The notes under the pieces: generated by a model
Databases searched by the model: none
What the model was told of the DNA's origin: nothing
Seen by the model: only the letters and a program-made list of their open reading frames with translations
Shown here: positions 5,720 to 6,273 of the stretch, piece by piece
Layout: the number at the start of each line of letters is the position of its first letter
How positions within the stretch are numbered: the first letter of the stretch is position 1
Translations under genes and position numbers: made by a program
Assembly: GCA_017853735.1 (NCBI GenBank)
Contig: JAFMJA010000164.1
Location: 1 to 6,273 of the forward strand
DNA from: Burkholderiaceae bacterium
GTDB taxonomy: Bacteria > Pseudomonadota > Gammaproteobacteria > Burkholderiales > Burkholderiaceae_C
Length of the DNA: 6,273 nucleotides
Direction of reading: 5' to 3'

Positions 5720-6273
5720 ATGCGCAAACTGATTCTTGCGCTTTGCGTGAGTGGCAGCAACCTGCTTGCGCAGACGCTGCCTCTGCCCCCGACCATGAGC
5801 TTTGGCCTGTTTGGCGACACACCTTATTCCCAGTGGGAGCGTGAGCAACTGCCAGCCATGCTGGAGGCCATGGGCCGCGAAGGCCTGGCCTTTGCCGTGC
5901 ACGATGGCGATATCAAGAACGGCTCCAGCGTCTGCAGCGATCAGGTATTTCTGGATGTGCTGGGGGTGTTTCGCGCCGCACCATTGCCGCTGGTCTATGT
6001 GCCGGGCGACAACGAGTGGACCGATTGCCATCGCAGCAACAACGGCCGCTACGATCCGGCCGAACGCTTGCGCAAATTGCGCGAACTTTTTTTTCAGGGC
6101 GATCACGCCCTGGGTCAGGGGCGTTTGAAGCTGACCCGACAAAGTGAGGACCCGCGTTATAGCGAGTACCGTGAGAATGTGCGCTGGGAGATGGGGGGCG
6201 TGCTGTTTGTTGGGCTCAATCTGCCCGGCAGCGATAACAATTACCACGGCGCCTCACGCGGCAGCGGCCCGGT
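5720..6273 (+). CDS. exported calcineurin-like metallophosphoesterase (3' end outside window)
   Basis: The frame runs open from ATG 5720 to the window end, giving 184 codons of a longer gene. Residues 1-17 look like a signal peptide (MRK, then a hydrophobic run to LLA), with likely cleavage before Gln18, so the protein is probably periplasmic. Metallophosphoesterase-like motifs appear in order: FGDTP (31-35; Asp33 is the expected metal ligand, but the His of a DxH motif is Pro35), HDGDIKNGSSVCSD (61-74; Asp64), and PGDNEWTDC (95-103), a variant of the GNH(E/D) motif. VLFVGLNLPGSDNNY (161-175) follows. The distal His motifs would lie beyond the window, so activity cannot be judged. GGTGA (5710-5714), overlapping the MFS stop, is a reasonable ribosome binding site 5 bases before the ATG. 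A GTG at 5711 is in frame but would extend the signal peptide awkwardly. The 5-base gap implies co-transcription with the MFS gene. Substrate is unknown. Confidence 0.78.
   Translation, partial: MRKLILALCVSGSNLLAQTLPLPPTMSFGLFGDTPYSQWEREQLPAMLEAMGREGLAFAVHDGDIKNGSSVCSDQVFLDVLGVFRAAPLPLVYVPGDNEWTDCHRSNNGRYDPAERLRKLRELFFQGDHALGQGRLKLTRQSEDPRYSEYRENVRWEMGGVLFVGLNLPGSDNNYHGASRGSGP

Noticed and set aside
5717..6247. 176-codon - strand frame near the right end
   Set aside because: The + strand here encodes a signal peptide followed by ordered phosphoesterase-like motifs with a sensible ribosome binding site; the antisense frame shows nothing recognisable.

Overview
The window reads as a compact stretch of a GC-rich (about 60% by eye) proteobacterial chromosome. 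Protein style and gene types point to a betaproteobacterium, most likely Comamonadaceae (Comamonas, Delftia or Acidovorax relatives). That placement rests on recalled family resemblance, not on a search. All seven genes lie on the + strand and fill nearly all of the sequence. No RNA gene, insertion sequence, CRISPR array or gap over 300 bases is present.

Region 1 (1-3762) looks like the end of a catabolic cluster. It opens with the 3' part of a LivF-type ATPase, the last component of a branched-chain amino acid/aromatic acid (HAAT) type ABC importer. A Gfo/Idh/MocA NAD(P)-dependent dehydrogenase follows after 28 bases. After a 138-base gap with small inverted repeats and a strong Shine-Dalgarno come two genes overlapping by one base: a 4-hydroxyphenylpyruvate-dioxygenase (HPPD)-like protein of the VOC superfamily, and a metal-dependent TIM-barrel protein resembling the dehydratase domain of QuiC-type 3-dehydroshikimate dehydratases. 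In QuiC1 of Pseudomonas the same two domains are one polypeptide, TIM barrel first; here they are separate and in reverse order. A plausible combined role is uptake, oxidation and dehydration/aromatisation of a quinate/shikimate-like or other cyclic polyol substrate. The substrate is inferred.

Region 2 (3763-6273) looks like a second transcription unit: a cytoplasmic FrnE-like DsbA-family oxidoreductase with a CPWC motif, a 12-helix MFS transporter starting at TTG inside the preceding stop, and an exported calcineurin-like metallophosphoesterase cut by the window end. A candidate extended -10 promoter ends so close to the FrnE start codon that its message could be leaderless.

The most interesting points are the split and inverted HPPD/dehydratase pair, and the apparent loss of two of the three iron ligands in the HPPD-like protein, which suggests that it is no longer a dioxygenase.
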